Origin: Rhynchosporium graminicola | Taxonomy: Eukaryota > Ascomycota > Leotiomycetes > Helotiales > Ploettnerulaceae | Assembly: GCA_900074885.1 (NCBI GenBank) | Contig: FJUW01000004.1 | Location: 3,240,862 to 3,304,861 of the forward strand | Length of the DNA: 64,000 nucleotides | Direction: 5' to 3' | Shown here: one piece after another, positions 49,133-61,391 of the stretch | Numbering within the stretch: the stretch's first letter is position 1 | How the letters are laid out: every line of letters begins with the position of its first letter | Program-made: the position numbers and the translations under genes | The notes under the pieces: model-generated | Told to the model about the DNA's origin: nothing | Seen by the model: the letters and a program-made list of their open reading frames with translations, nothing else | The model's database searches: none

Positions 49133-51108
49133 TTACAACCTTGCACTCAGCTTTTGCTCCGTCTCACCGAGAGCCCACAGACTCCTGCAGGTACGACTTC
49201 TCACCTTCTCTGCATCCTCTGTAGTGATCGCCCTTGCTTTTACAGCAGCATTGTACCCAAGCCAGCTCTTGCTCTTGATTTCTTGATCGCTTACCTTCTC
49301 GTTCACACCACCATCTGCTCTCTTGTACACGTTCACGACAACCGCACCCCCCAATCCAAGATTGTGCTGCAATGCCACAGTAGATCCATACACCAGCCTA
49401 TTGTTTGCCCAGCCTCGTAATTGCCAGCTCAGTTCTGCACACTGTGCCAGACCAGTCGCGCCTAGCGGATGCCCTTTCGAAATCAGGCCTCCCGATGGAT
49501 TGACCACGACTTGTCCACCATATGTAATATCACCATTGCGTACCATCTCGTGGGCCTTGCCAGGCTCAGAAAATCCAAGGCCATCCAAGAGGATCAATTC
49601 GTTGGCCGAAAAACAATCATGCACTTCGCAAACTTTGATATCCTTTGCTGATACACCTGCTTCTCTCAACGCTGCCCGAGCTGCGCGCTTGGTCATGTCA
49701 TAACCTACGAGCTGCATTGCACTGCGAGAGTACAGCTCTGGGGTATCGGTCATCAAGCTCTGACCTGCGATAAGAATGGCTTGCGACTTGAGGTGCGGCC
49801 GTGCATCAAGGAATGACTGAGAAACTATCACAGCAGCTCCAGCACCATCGGAGGTCTGCAGGTACAAGAAATCAGTTCATCACCCCTAACAAGGTTCGAG
49901 TAATAACATGAGATGGCACCGAATTTAATGTTGCTAAATATTTATTATTAGGAAAGATCAACACAGATAACATACCGGGCTACATTGAAGTTTTGTAATA
50001 GGGTAATGAATCATCGGTGAGTTTTCCACTTCCTCCAGAGTGTAGATTTGGTTGAACCATTTACAGTTAGTACCTGTGGCCCTAATACCTTAGTATCAGG
50101 GCAAAGATTTGTCTAATTTTATCTGTTTGCCTTTCAGGCGAAATGTACTGACCTGTGCATATGGGTTCTTCTGCGAGTGGAGATGAGAAATGCGCCCGAT
50201 CTCCGCAAAATCTCGAGCTTCTGCTCCATATCTGGGGTCATCGGATTAATAACGCATCCACTGCTGCATATCCCCTACATCATTGTGTACTTTGGGAAGC
50301 TGTGACAGCTGGGCACTTACTTTTCCATGTACTCTCGACCAGCATTGGCAAAATACTAACCAGAAGTTTAGCATGGTAGAGTCTCAATGTTCCAGGATAA
50401 ACATCAGGATGAACAAATAAAGTTTGATCTTGATTCAATCACTGAGTATTTACTGACTCTTTACTGACTCTTTAAGGGAGGAGATTACATACCTGTGGAT
50501 TGGGAGGGCCTATCTCTTTTCCACTGAGCTCGTACATCATCTTTGCACTTAGTCCCATTGGGCTTGGCCTGTCACTCCATTTGCTTTTGATACTACCAGG
50601 CTCCATCTTCTCAAACCCAATCAACATGGCACAGTCAATGGCACCGTTCTTGATGAGAGTGCGAGCAAGATGCAGACCTGTGGAGCCGGTTGCGCATGCA
50701 TTATTGGTGTTGTAAATGGGAATTGAAGTCATTCCAAACCTAAAGAATAGTCCTAAATCAATATTTATATTCAGAGTTGATTTTGGACAATCAAGTGATA
50801 TTAAGACGACGGTATCTGATAAGAATGATATCTTCAACCGACGAAAGGAACGAAGTGGAACCAAAGAGGGCGTGATGTGGGCTCAGAGTTACTTACTGGT
50901 AGGAAACTCTTTGGCCCGAAGTAGTGTCGCCATAGCAGTAACAGGCAATCCCCGTTTCAACATCATCGTAATTGATCTGAGCGTCCAACATTGCCTTGAC
51001 ACCGGCCTCGTATCCGATCTCCGGATACTCACGCAACCCACGAGGTTTAATGAATTTCGTGAGCCCAACCCCAAGAACATAGGCGGGGATATCGTTCTTA
51101 GGAGCCAT
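49133..51108 (-). CDS. SCPx-type peroxisomal thiolase, with a damaged splice acceptor
   Basis: Six exons: 51108-50897, 50739-50493, 50355-50321, 50231-50153, 50056-49976 and 49855-49133, giving 458 residues if spliced as the family predicts. It cleaves 3-ketoacyl-CoA. The nucleophile Cys is in NNACATGSTG, with HDCFSANE and GGLISKGHPLGATG downstream. The C-terminus is SARL, a PTS1 peroxisomal signal of the ARL type. Exons 3 and 4 spell YFANAGREYMEKYGAEARDF and HSQKNPYAQ, which match the family. Exon 5 should begin at FNQIYTLEEV (50056), directly after a perfect TACTAAC branch site (50066-50072). However, the two bases before it are GG instead of AG, so normal splicing is doubtful. Exon 5 is 81 nt in phase 0, so skipping it keeps frame. 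It is divergent from the carboxylase gene. The start is MAPKND; an upstream in-frame ATG exists. Confidence 0.82.
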
Positions 51109-52938
51109 CCTGAATGATTGATTTCTGAACACTTTGTTTTGATACAGTAAGTGCAGCCAGCGGCTTCTGTTTTCTGAAATCAGTACCGAGCAAGGTAAAA
51201 CCCGCAGAGATTTATTCTAAGTCACCTCATGTGGTAGTGACTTGTGGTCTTTATATACGCTATAGACTCAATTCGATTCTGATGAGATCCCGACAAACGA
51301 ATTCGAAGTAGAGATCCATGAAGGGTAGTTTTTCCCCGCTCTAGCTCTCGCCCCCGCGTCGAGCTAGGACCTCGGCTGCCGGCTTCCAAATTCAGATGAT
51401 GATTACTTATGATCTTTAATAACTTTATATATCAAGCTATGTATCCAGATACTTGCAATTATAGCTTATTTCGTAGTTTTTTACAGGCCGTCCACTCGGA
51501 GGATTAATATTAAGAAAATCGCCATGTCACAAGCTAGTGATATTCTGAGATCTAGACGCTCGATTAGTTTTGATATAGATCCTAGAATGAGTAGAATCAT
51601 AATTACTGTCATCCTATTCTCTTTATAGAGCGGAGATAATTTGGTTTAGAAAGGCACAATTATATTCTCCGTCTTGGTGTGAAGGCAAGTCAACGGATCC
51701 GATTTATAGACTATACATATTTCTCATTGTAGCGAGCATACATACTATCTCGTACAATATTTACTCTCTACACCGGTAAATCTGTTGAAGCAGGGTAAAA
51801 TATCGTTTAAATACGCTATCCTTGCTGTTACTGGGCCCTTCTGGAAAGTAATTGGTGGTAAAAGTCTTGATTCTTCTAAATGCTATGGTGCGAGGAGCTA
51901 TCTAAGTGGTGATGACTAATAGACACTAAGTGTCTGTCCTGTCCTGTCCCGTGATATGTCCCGTGACACTTGCCAGGTCTACAACGATAAAGATTAGTTC
52001 AATAATCTACGATATGATACGACCGCGGCTATTATATTCGCTTTTGTTTAATGCCTTCCCATGCAATATGTAATATAATCATATACTAGATAAACCTATC
52101 AGTATTCGTATCAAGGTTCAAATCTCACAAAAAGGCTAGAAGCCACGATTCTCCACCTGGAATGATAAAGCCTATTAGAAGGTTTCAAATAGAAAATGAA
52201 ATATCATCTCGAGGCTACAATTCACCACTGAACATGCTGGACACTGTTGTCACCAAAGAGCATGGGTTTTCAGCGTACTTCTGGAAAAATATTCGAGAGA
52301 CAGTCTGTAGTCGAGGGATGGCTGCGAACCATGGACCAACTGGAAATTCCATGAAGATGTTACTAACCGTAATACTGACAGACCAGGATTCGTGCACAGA
52401 CGCCGCGGCTCACCAAAACTTCAAGTAATCGACCGAGGCACCAATAAACACTAATTGACAATTCCTATCTTCCAGGACACTGCGATGTGCTGAGAATAGT
52501 GGAATGCTCTACTAAATAGAAGTAGGTAAGGTAAAGCAGAGCCTGGACTTGAAAATAAAGCTTAGGCAGGTGAAAGTCTCCAGCTCTTTCGCTTTGTTTC
52601 GCCCCGCTCCCCGCACTCTTTGGCGGCAGCTAGAACAACTTAAATACCTAGTTCGCTTAGGTAGACAGATTGTTAGGCCGAGCCTACCGAGGCTGCTAGC
52701 TACGGCTCCTGCCGGCTCAAGGAATACATACTTAGTACCTCTTTCTCTTGCACCTGGTCTCGCACTGCTTCTTGCAACGTACCTACATGTCTGCCGTAAG
52801 CAATCCTCCTCTTGAAGCCTTCACCCAAATCGATCGCGGTAGGAGCTTTCTCTTCATGAAATCCAAGAAATAATAGGGCTCCAGTCTCGAACCCCACCAC
52901 TGAATGACTGTTCGAGATTGACTGTGAAGTGTGCCGCC
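51109..52938. promoter_or_regulatory. Divergent upstream region of thiolase and carboxylase
   Basis: 1.8 kb. The middle (about 51400-52130) is AT-rich and may be an old insertion. The two ends are promoters for divergent acyl-CoA genes. A GTCCTGTCCTGTCCCG run occurs near 51930. Confidence 0.45.
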
Positions 52939-55192
52939 ATGTTTCCCAAGCTTCGTGCTCTTCCTCGAGCGTCCCCTTACAACTACCGCGTTCTGTCAAC
53001 CTCCTCCTCGTCGAGTATAGGCACGCCAATCACATCTGTCCTTATTGCGAATCGTGGTGAAATTGCACTGCGCGTTGGACGGACAGCTTCCGCGTTGGGA
53101 GTACGCTGTACAACAATATACACAGACCCAGATGCCCAGTCGCAACATGCCCTTTCCAGCCCCTTCGCAGTCAACTTGGGTTCCGCAAATGCATACCTCG
53201 ATGGAGAGCGTATCATAAAGGTTGCAAAAGAGCAATCCTGCCAGGCGCTACATCCTGGATATGGCTTTCTGAGCGAGAACTCGGCGTTCGCGAAGCGATG
53301 TGTCGAAGAGGGGATTGTATTCATCGGGCCTCCATGGAAGGCAATTGAGGCCATGGGAAATAAATCGAGAAGCAAGGACATCATGATACAAGCCGGGGTT
53401 CCATGTATACCTGGCTACCATGGGGGGAACCAAGATCCTAGCTATCTGCTAGAAGAGGCTCGAAGGATCGGATTTCCTGTCATGGTCAAAGCAGTCAAGG
53501 GAGGTGGTGGAAAGGGGATGAGAATCGCATTCAATGAGCAAGAATTCAAAGATAAACTAGAAAGCGCAAAGAGCGAGGGTAGAAATTCCTTCGGAGACGA
53601 CGAGATGCTGGTTGAGAAATACATCTCAACACCTCGGCATATTGAGGTACAGATCTTTGCCGACAAACACGGCAATGCTGTTGCCCTTGGAGAGCGGGAC
53701 TGCAGTCTTCAAAGACGGCATCAAAAGATTCTGGAAGAAGCTCCAGCCCCAAATCTTGCAGAAGACATTCGTCAGGACTTGTGGGGTAAGGCAAGAGCTG
53801 CTGCTTTGGCTGTTGGCTATGAAGGAGCCGGGACAGTGGAATGTGAGTAATTTCTCTGCGACTATTTATCGTGACTAATTGCTCGTCCAGTCATATTCGA
53901 TAACGATACCAATGAGTTCTTCTTCATGGAAATGAATACCAGGTTGCAGGTAGAGCATCCCGTTACTGAAGAAATCACGGGAGAAGATCTTGTTTCATGG
54001 CAATTCAAGGTCGCAGCTGGTGAGCGATTGCCGCTAGACCAAGAAGCCATCGCCCAGAGAATAGCTGAGCGTGGATGGGCTATCGAAGCAAGAATATATG
54101 CCGAGAAGCCCAGCCAAAATTTCATGCCCGACTCAGGCAAGCTGATTCATCTGAAGACGCCGCAAATATCAGAAAGTGTGCGAATCGATGCTGGTTTCAT
54201 CGAAGGCGACACGGTCTCATCTGCATATGACGGTATGATTGCAAAGCTCATCGTAAGCGGTGAGAATCGAGAAGTTGCAATCCGTAAGCTATACTCTGCA
54301 CTTCAAGAATATGAGGTTGTTGGTCTAAGTACCAACATCGAATTCTTGAAGAAGATCTGCAAAAGTCCTGCCTTCATCAGAGGTGAAGTTGAGACTGGAT
54401 ATATCCAGAAACACAACGATGAGTTATTCGCCCCTGAAGTTATCGAACCCGAAATATTTGCTCAGGCTGCGTTGGGGCTTCTCTCTAAAGAGCTTTCTAC
54501 CCCAGCTTCGACTGTTGGCCAGGGCCCTCATGGATCTACTGTTGGCTTCGGAGCGAGAAGTCAACGAAATTTTACATTCATCACAACTGACTCTCCAGAG
54601 AACGCACACGTCACTGTTTCGATTGAGCAATCGGGACGGAGCATGTTCGAGCTTGAGGTAGCCGGCGGCGGGCTCAACCAGTCTTACAGCAACGTAATCT
54701 GCGAGCCAAAGTCTCCATCTATTTCGACGTTCTTCCCACATACACGCATCGAGAGTACAGTAATCACAGATGGTGACAAGATCACTCTCTTCCAGCATGG
54801 AAAACAGACACACCTGACCCTTGCAACAACCAGTTGGTTCGAGAAAGCGTTGGGGCTAAAGGATGCGGCGAATAGTGTACTTGCTCCCATGCCATGTAAG
54901 GTTCTGAGGAATGAGGTCAAGGAAGGCGATCAAGTAGAAAAGAGCCAGGCTTTGGTTGTGTAAGGAGAACCAATCCCGAACTAAGACCGTGGACGCTGAT
55001 GGAATCTAGGATTGAGAGTATGAAGATGGAAACGGTAATCCGATCGCCGCAGAACGGGGTGGTGGCCAAGTTGGTGCATAAGGAAGGCGTAAGTCTCCCA
55101 GTAACAATTTTTGTGAATCTAGCTGATGGACTTAGGATATCTGCAAAGCAGGCACGGTATTGGTACTCTTCGAAGACGCTCAAGTCGACTGA
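52939..55192 (+). CDS. mccA: Methylcrotonoyl-CoA carboxylase alpha (biotin carboxylase) subunit
   Basis: Four exons (52939-53842, 53891-54959, 55010-55088, 55136-55192) give 702 residues. A Ser/Arg-rich mitochondrial leader (MFPKLRALPRASPYNYR) is followed by the biotin carboxylase domain: VLIANRGEIALRV, the ATP-grasp loop KGGGGKGMR, QRRHQKILEEAPAP and EMNTRLQVEHPVTE. Then come the BT region and a biotinyl domain with IESMKMET, where Lys663 is biotinylated 39 residues from the end, as is normal. The enzyme carboxylates 3-methylcrotonyl-CoA in leucine breakdown together with a beta subunit, which is not in this window. Length and architecture fit MCC better than pyruvate or acetyl-CoA carboxylase. 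A geranyl-CoA or other acyl-CoA carboxylase cannot be fully excluded. It is divergent from an SCPx thiolase. The start context GCCGCCATG is strong. Confidence 0.9.
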
Positions 55193-55456
55193 TCAGATAA
55201 TGGCGCCTTTTTGCACTGTACTCCGATGGAACAACTGGGCACGCGCTGGGCTAGCTCTTCTAGGGAAGACTTTATGAATGTACGAGTATTAAGGCTTGAC
55301 GCACACAAATGACCTGACCTCAGAATGATAGATACAAGTCACATGATGGCCCTATTCTATAACAATACAATAAACGAGCCAGGCTGTATGTAGACCCTTT
55401 CCTATCGTGAGATGTTCTACTGGTGTGGTGTTATGTGGTGCGTTACTCTTGGCTAT

Positions 55457-56683
55457 TCACAACTTCTGACCATTACTTCCCACCTCCACAACCTGATCAA
55501 TGCCCTCATACTCAGGCAAATCCAAATCATACTTCTTCTTGATATCTGGACTCACAAACCTATTTCGAAGCAACCAGTCAGCAGTAACCTCAAACGAAAC
55601 TATCTCTACCAAAACCAAATTACGCACCTCCCACCGATGAAATGCCTCCCTTTGAAGAACTTCACGAGCGGTTTCGGCGCAGTCAAGCTCACCAACACTT
55701 CAGGATAGAACTCCGAGCCCGGGCCCGAAGCAGGGGGACCTTTCTCAATGTCCCCTGCGGTGATCGGGGTATTAGCATTTGCTCGTCTTTGCCTGTCTCT
55801 CCTAGGAGTAAGGTACTCCCGAGACACTCGGCGGGGCGGGAAGGAAGGGCTACTGACAAGACGAAGGGGCGTCGATCGACGCTACAGGGACGGTCGTCTC
55901 TTGGAGAGCTTTAATCACAGCTGGGAACGGTTCACGGATTTCGCCCGAGAAGGAAAAGCCTGGACATGATTGTGTTAGAATCGTGCTTGTGCCTTATATC
56001 AAGATCCTGGATGGATCAGGAGGGCAGAGAGGAGCCGAACCAAATATAGCGTCGACAACGTGGTCGGTGTCTTTGAGTGCGGAGGAGAAGTCTGATGTGA
56101 ATGGGATATTCAGATCTTTCAGCTGGCTGGAGAGACGCTGAGAAAGTGAGCGGTCTGTGAATCAAGCGTGTGGGATGCGGGGACGCGTTGGATGCAAGTA
56201 CCTGGTAGAGCTCGTTCTTGCCCTGTTTTGGATAGTAGATCGTAGGTTTATATCCGTACTGCCATAGATGCCTTGCGGCGACTAAGCCATCTCCACCTAT
56301 TTTCGCAATCAGTAACACGTTGGTAACCAGATCATGACTTTTCGACAATTTAAGGTTGAGTTGAGTTTGTGACTGACTACAGTCGATGCTTACCATTGTT
56401 ACCAGGACCACAGGCAATGAGAACTCTTCCTCCCATGCTGGGAGGATGGACACGATAGACTGCGATGGCTTAGTGAGAATATGATCATGAAGTAGTGGTG
56501 GGAAATTACTGGCTTGAGAAACTGATAAACCAGCGAGTTCCATTAGTTGATCTAGGGAGAATCCGCCGATGCTCATGAGATCTCTATCTAAAGCGGCGGC
56601 ATTTTTGGCTGAGAGAGTCTTGAAAATAGTCAGCTAGCGTATGGGATGGGCGTGAACGGGATGTGAGAGTTGCGTACCTTCAT
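55457..56683 (-). CDS. NAD(P)H-hydrate epimerase (YjeF N-terminal domain)
   Basis: Eight exons: 56683-56678, 56618-56510, 56459-56394, 56296-56202, 56137-56041, 55959-55858, 55754-55628 and 55559-55457, giving 234 residues. The protein repairs damaged NADHX/NADPHX by epimerising the hydrate. All phases join and rebuild the family sequence: MKTLSAKNAAALD, FSLDQLMELAGLSVSQ, the ACGPGNNGGDG phosphate loop, YKPTIYYPKQ, DAPSSWDIEKGP, SLTAPKPLVKFF, RHFIGGRFVSP and YEGIDQVVEV. The first exon codes only Met-Lys. The fifth donor (GTTCGG) is weak but required. Seven introns in 234 codons is intron-rich compared with its neighbours. It starts 383 bp from the divergent bS16m gene, implying a shared promoter. 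No separate dehydratase is seen here. Confidence 0.88.
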
Positions 56684-57066
56684 TGTGAGATTGTGGATAT
56701 GTCTGATTTAAAAGTTGTGTGTTGACTGGAGACGCTTATGGGTGTTTCGAGATCAAGGGTCGTGAGAAATCAAAGCAGAAACATGTAAATCTTCAATAGG
56801 TACGAGCTGATCTGTTCTTTGCTTACAGTATTGGCCAATTACAAGTTTTCCATAATTGATGATCATGCCATCGAATGATGATGATAGTGTTATTGACCTG
56901 GCCTGGATCTAGAAGTGGGTCACCAGATAGAGCGAGCGGAGCGGAGCAGAATCCACACGAGCGGAGCGGAGCGGGCTTCAAGCCAAGCAGAGAGCTCCCT
57001 CACTTCGATCAATAAATATTGACCTCGTCCAGAACAGCCCCGACCCATCATACTACCCACCTCACG
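56684..57066. promoter_or_regulatory. Bidirectional promoter, NNR / bS16m
   Basis: 383 bp ATG-to-ATG between divergent mitochondrial-linked genes. It contains two GAGCGGAGCGGAGC blocks near 56932-56970. Confidence 0.6.
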
Positions 57067-57605
57067 ATGGTCGTCAAAATCAGATTAGCACGCTTCGGGC
57101 GTCGCAAAGCCCCATTCTACAACATCGTCGTCGCGCAAGCTCGGTACCTCTCCCTTCTCCTCCCCCTCTCTCGAAACTAACGGAATCCCCAGAACGGCAA
57201 GGAACAGCAAACCGATCGAAGTGCTAGGTTCGTGTGCACCACCATATCGCATCGCATCGCATATCACCACATCTCTTAGATAGAGACGATATAGAATGTA
57301 TACTGAGAGAGGGTTCGAAGTGGAATGGCAGCTGATTGTGAGGGAAAATACATAGGCACCTACGATCCGATACCGAAACCCCCCGTCGGTGGCGAGGGAA
57401 AGCCGTTCAAGGATATCAAGCTGGATTCTACGAGGGCGAAATACTGGCTCGGTGTTGGTGCGCAGCCGAGTGATCCTGCTTGGAGGCTTTTGTCGCTGGT
57501 GAGTTTGCTGGATACGATGTGTCGTGGAAAGAGTGTTGAGTGCTGATCGTGTGGTTGTAGGCTGGGTTGCTGGAACCGAAGTATCGTCCGAAATCGACGA
57601 GTTGA
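57067..57605 (+). CDS. Mitochondrial small-subunit ribosomal protein bS16m
   Basis: Four exons (57067-57143, 57193-57227, 57356-57498, 57561-57605) give 99 residues, the normal S16 length. The N-terminal S16 signature is clear ([22 protein letters not shown]), then [35 protein letters not shown] and [12 protein letters not shown]. It is a structural protein of the mitoribosomal small subunit. Exon 2 is only 35 nt, yet every junction keeps frame. It is divergently paired with NAD(P)HX epimerase. Confidence 0.92.
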
Positions 57606-57990
57606 GAGGGCATGGAGAAGAATCGAAGGAGTGTATAACATGTTGGGGCGTTTGATGGAATATCACAGCGTCGTGTATCAATATGAATCAATCGGAGAAG
57701 ATTCGACAGCATCATTGCTTGCTTTCTGTGTACGAAGAGGAGAGGAGCAGGGGAGCGGCTCCAGGCATAGTTAAAGAACTGTAAATTCTGAGATACTTCA
57801 CTCCTACAAGAAGATAGGAAGGGAGGACTAGAAGATCTTTGTACAAAAGTAAATAAACCCTATATATACATCATATGATTGCCCCATGTTTTCCGAAATC
57901 CGAGAATCTAGATATCGCATTTCTGCATCAACGCTTTTACCGGCCCTCCGAACTCCGTTATATGCATTTAAAACGTGCAAATTTAAACCC
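57606..57990. terminator. Convergent 3' region (bS16m / AVT transporter)
   Basis: 385 bp between the stop codons of convergent genes. It should hold both polyadenylation regions. No distinct signal is recognised beyond AT-rich stretches near 57840-57870. Confidence 0.4.
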
Positions 57991-59803
57991 CTAATGGGCA
58001 GATGCCGTGAAGAAGAGGTTCGTACCCAAGCATAAAATCATCACAAAAAGTCCATATATTGCCAATGCCAACGAAAGCTTTCGCAGGATGGTCTTCCGCC
58101 AGTGGTTCGACTTGAGTTTCCTTGTGCCTAGAAGGCCTTCGGAATCAGAATCGCTCTCATCCTCATCTTCATCTTTTGCCAACCGTTGATGGTGTATTGA
58201 ATCCGGTGCAGATATCTTGTAATAAAACAAGCCAGGTAGGATGAAGCTGATACTGGTACTGCCAGTACTACCAACGTATGCCAAGACCTTGTCCAGTGAA
58301 GAGACGGTCATGGCAACGATGTAGCTGAGGACAATGATGAATGTGGTGATTAAGGCGAATCGAAGCTCGCTGATTGTGTCGTTCCTCGCGACTGGTGGAG
58401 CTGAAGAGCCTGTGAGTAAAGGCATTGATCGTGCTGGTGAGCCATTAGGAGAATTACGTGCTGTCCTCTTGCCATTCGGCCGCCACTTCATGACTGCATC
58501 AACAGAGGCTCTACATGGATGAACTTGCAAAGGGTAGGAAAACGTGACAAGGACTACAATGGCAGCCTTGCCAATCGTGGAGGCGATTGAAGGAATGTCT
58601 GAAATATCAGCTCAGTACAGCAAAGAGGGCGGGGAATTCTTACACATCCCAACAATGTTCCCAGCTACACTGTTGCCAAATGACAGATAACCTGTGATGG
58701 CAACCAGAACGTAGATCCAGGCTGCAGAGCCAATACTGGCTGCAATGACACTGGTGGTACTAAATCCCAACTGTAAGCAAGTGGCGTATGTTAATCCAGA
58801 GCTAGAAAGTCTACCTCTTGTGCGAGTTATTCTTGATCTCGTTCAAAATAGAGAACATCTGCTCAGGTTAGCTCCAGCTTGTATATAGAATTACCAATCT
58901 TACATTTTGATGGCATGTGTATGCAAACACTATAACGGGAAAACTCTGTAAAGTTTGAACGAGGCTGCCCCATCTGATCACTCGTATGACTCCTCTGTCA
59001 GCCATCGTATCTCCCTTGCAAAAGTGGTAGACGACAAGAATGACTAGATATCCAATAGATATCAAAGCAACAACACTAGTGTACTTTAGAGAATCCAGGC
59101 GACGAAGGAACGCAAGAGGTATAACGACAAGCCTACTGATGTTAGCCGTGCACAGAAATGCATCGGAGATTTTATTACATGAAAACTGTCACCCAGAAGT
59201 GCCTGTCCACAAGGAACGGAACAGAATCGGCATTCTCGTTAAAGCCCCTGACCACTCCCGGCATCAAATCTCCAATAATGATTAGATAGCTCACTCCCAC
59301 CCCAAAACACTTGATAGCAATGGCGGCATCGAATATAACCGCTGCATTCGGGTATGTGATCTGTGACAAGGCGAAGAATGAGGCGGATCCTCGTTCTAGG
59401 TACCGGGCGCATCGCGTTTGAAGGTATAGTCCAAAGGAAGCTGTCAGACCTGACCACAGTATCACGAAACTGCCTAGGAGAATTCCCATGTGTGACATAG
59501 CCAGGGGCATAGCTAAAGTCCCCGCGCCAATGACTGCGCCTGTCAGAAAATTGTATAACGCAAGGAATTGGGCCCCGATGTGGGATGTGGAAAAGGGGCC
59601 ATACTCGTATTGACCAGATTGATATTACTACTGATCCAAGAAGCCTCTCCTCCAAGATTATGTTCCTTCATATCTCTACTCGATCTTCTCCTAACAAATC
59701 GGTCAGTCTCGTTTGGTAAACTGCTGGGTATGCCTCACCTCTGTCTTCTCCCCGTATCCGATGAGGAGTCACTTGGACCTCCCATAGCAGAGTAAGACAC
59801 CAT
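57991..59803 (-). CDS. Vacuolar amino-acid transporter, AVT/AAAP family
   Basis: Seven exons: 59803-59739, 59690-59605, 59539-59179, 59132-58904, 58858-58815, 58759-58644 and 58598-57991, giving 502 residues. After a basic Ser-rich N-terminus of about 45 residues, TM1 carries the family's INLVNTS.VIGAGTLAMP signature. About 11 helices follow (ILLGSFVILWSGL, FVFAYTCHQNMFSILNEI, TGYLSFGNSV, VVLVTFSYPLQVHPCR). A cytoplasmic loop near residues 440-455 is a Glu/Asp cluster (DEDEDESDSDSEGLL), ending in an acidic dileucine-like motif that often sorts to the vacuole. The role is proton-coupled amino-acid movement across the vacuolar membrane; direction and substrate are not determinable. It converges with bS16m. 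All junctions keep frame. Confidence 0.9.
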
Positions 59804-60980
59804 CGCGCGACAGGCTTCTTAAACCACGAAAAAGGTCTTCGTGAACGAAGACTTCGATCTGATAATCTGCCAGTTCTAATTCAAGCTGACTCTGGTGAGA
59901 GATTCGAGGAGGCGCAACCGTACTTGGGCATCGAGGATTGCCTAGGAGCAAGCAAATTTGCGATTCGTCGGTCGGATGTGGCACGTATATAGAAGTCGTC
60001 TGATCATATCATATCATAGTGAGATGTCTGTCCGAGACTGAAGGGAAAAGATCCGTGGAGAGGGAATTCGTCAGCAAGTGTTGCAAGCTCGAATTGCAGG
60101 TAAGGTAGACAGGAGATCGTTTCGTTTGGTTAAGCCACATCTTTGCTCCCCACTCTTGCGGGTTAGCCTTCAGCCTTACCATGTTCGGCACCTGTTTCCA
60201 AATGACATCGAAATGTGGGGAGCAAACAAACACATGCTCCGATCCAATCACTAATCGAAATATTCTTCTGGAGTATCCTTGTTCAGCATGCCAAGCATAT
60301 ATCAACCAAGTAATCATACAGAAATTGTGAATCGAGTGACGATGCTGGCCAAGTCAGAGATGCTTCCCTCCTGTCAGCTGAATCGAAGCCAGCCATAACG
60401 AAGTTCCCTCTTCGCTGCATTCATTACCTTGACAGTTCGGACTGATTTATCTAAAACTTTCCGCATGTAGATCAGCGATTTTGACGAAGGTATAGCTCGA
60501 AAGCTCCCGAAGCTCTTAAGTTCCTATAAATGTTCCAAACATTACTAAAAAAGAAAAGATTGCATGACTAATTTATATAACTACACAGTCGCTACCTTGA
60601 TCAGCATTTCCCATGTCCACGCTTACTTTCCCATGTTGTACGTCCAGACTTTCACATGTGAGAGAGACTCTACCACACTAGATCTCAGTAAATATAATCA
60701 GTCTTTACTTCCACCAGCCACGTCACGATACTCGAATTTCGAAAACAGAAGCTTCGCAAAATCTGGATCGTGGCGGAACATAGATATCGAAACCCTGCCA
60801 CGAAGAGAGAGTCCGTCAACAGCACACTAAGTAGTCTATATAATATTGAGCTATTTGTGGATCACCAGTTAAAAAAAACTATCACGTGAAATGCTGTGAT
60901 TGGCTGCATCTAAGCGTGACGCGCCTTGGCGGGTGCACGGCCGAAAAGGAGGAACATCAAAATCTGGCTCGATACGCCAG
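59804..60980. other. Intergenic, AVT upstream region
   Basis: 1.2 kb with no credible gene. Composition turns abruptly AT-rich at about 60985. Confidence 0.45.
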
Positions 60981-61081
60981 TATACTCGCACGCACTATTA
61001 ATTAGAGTAATATAATATATATTAAGCTAGGCTAACTCTAAGGGGGTTATTAAAATTACTATAAGAGTTTTAAAAGAGACT

Positions 61082-61210
61082 TAATAAGTATAATAGTATT
61101 ATAATAAGAAAGATATAAGTAGAATAATAAGTATAATAGTATTATAATAAGAAAGATATAAGTAGAATAATAAGTATAATAGTATTATAATAAGAAAGAT
61201 ATAAGTTATA
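61082..61210. repeat. 43-bp tandem repeat, three copies
   Basis: Three nearly identical 43-bp units starting at 61082, 61125 and 61168, each beginning TAATAAGTATAATAG. Confidence 0.9.
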
Positions 61211-61391
61211 TTATAGATATATAAGTAAAGTATTTATATATATATATTGAAAGAGTTATAAAAGAGTAAAAGTAAAAGATATTCCTTAAGATTAGTTATT
61301 ATATTAAATACTAAAGTATTTTAATTATTTAAGGGAAATTTATAAAGAAAGTAATAATTTACTAATATAAATAATAGAGATGTTTATAAAA

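Noticed and set aside
52105..52150. GGTTCAAATCTC resembling a tRNA B-box
   Set aside because: No matching A-box or foldable cloverleaf nearby.
57085..57681. 198-codon minus-strand frame opposite bS16m
   Set aside because: It spans exons and introns of the ribosomal protein gene and has no features.
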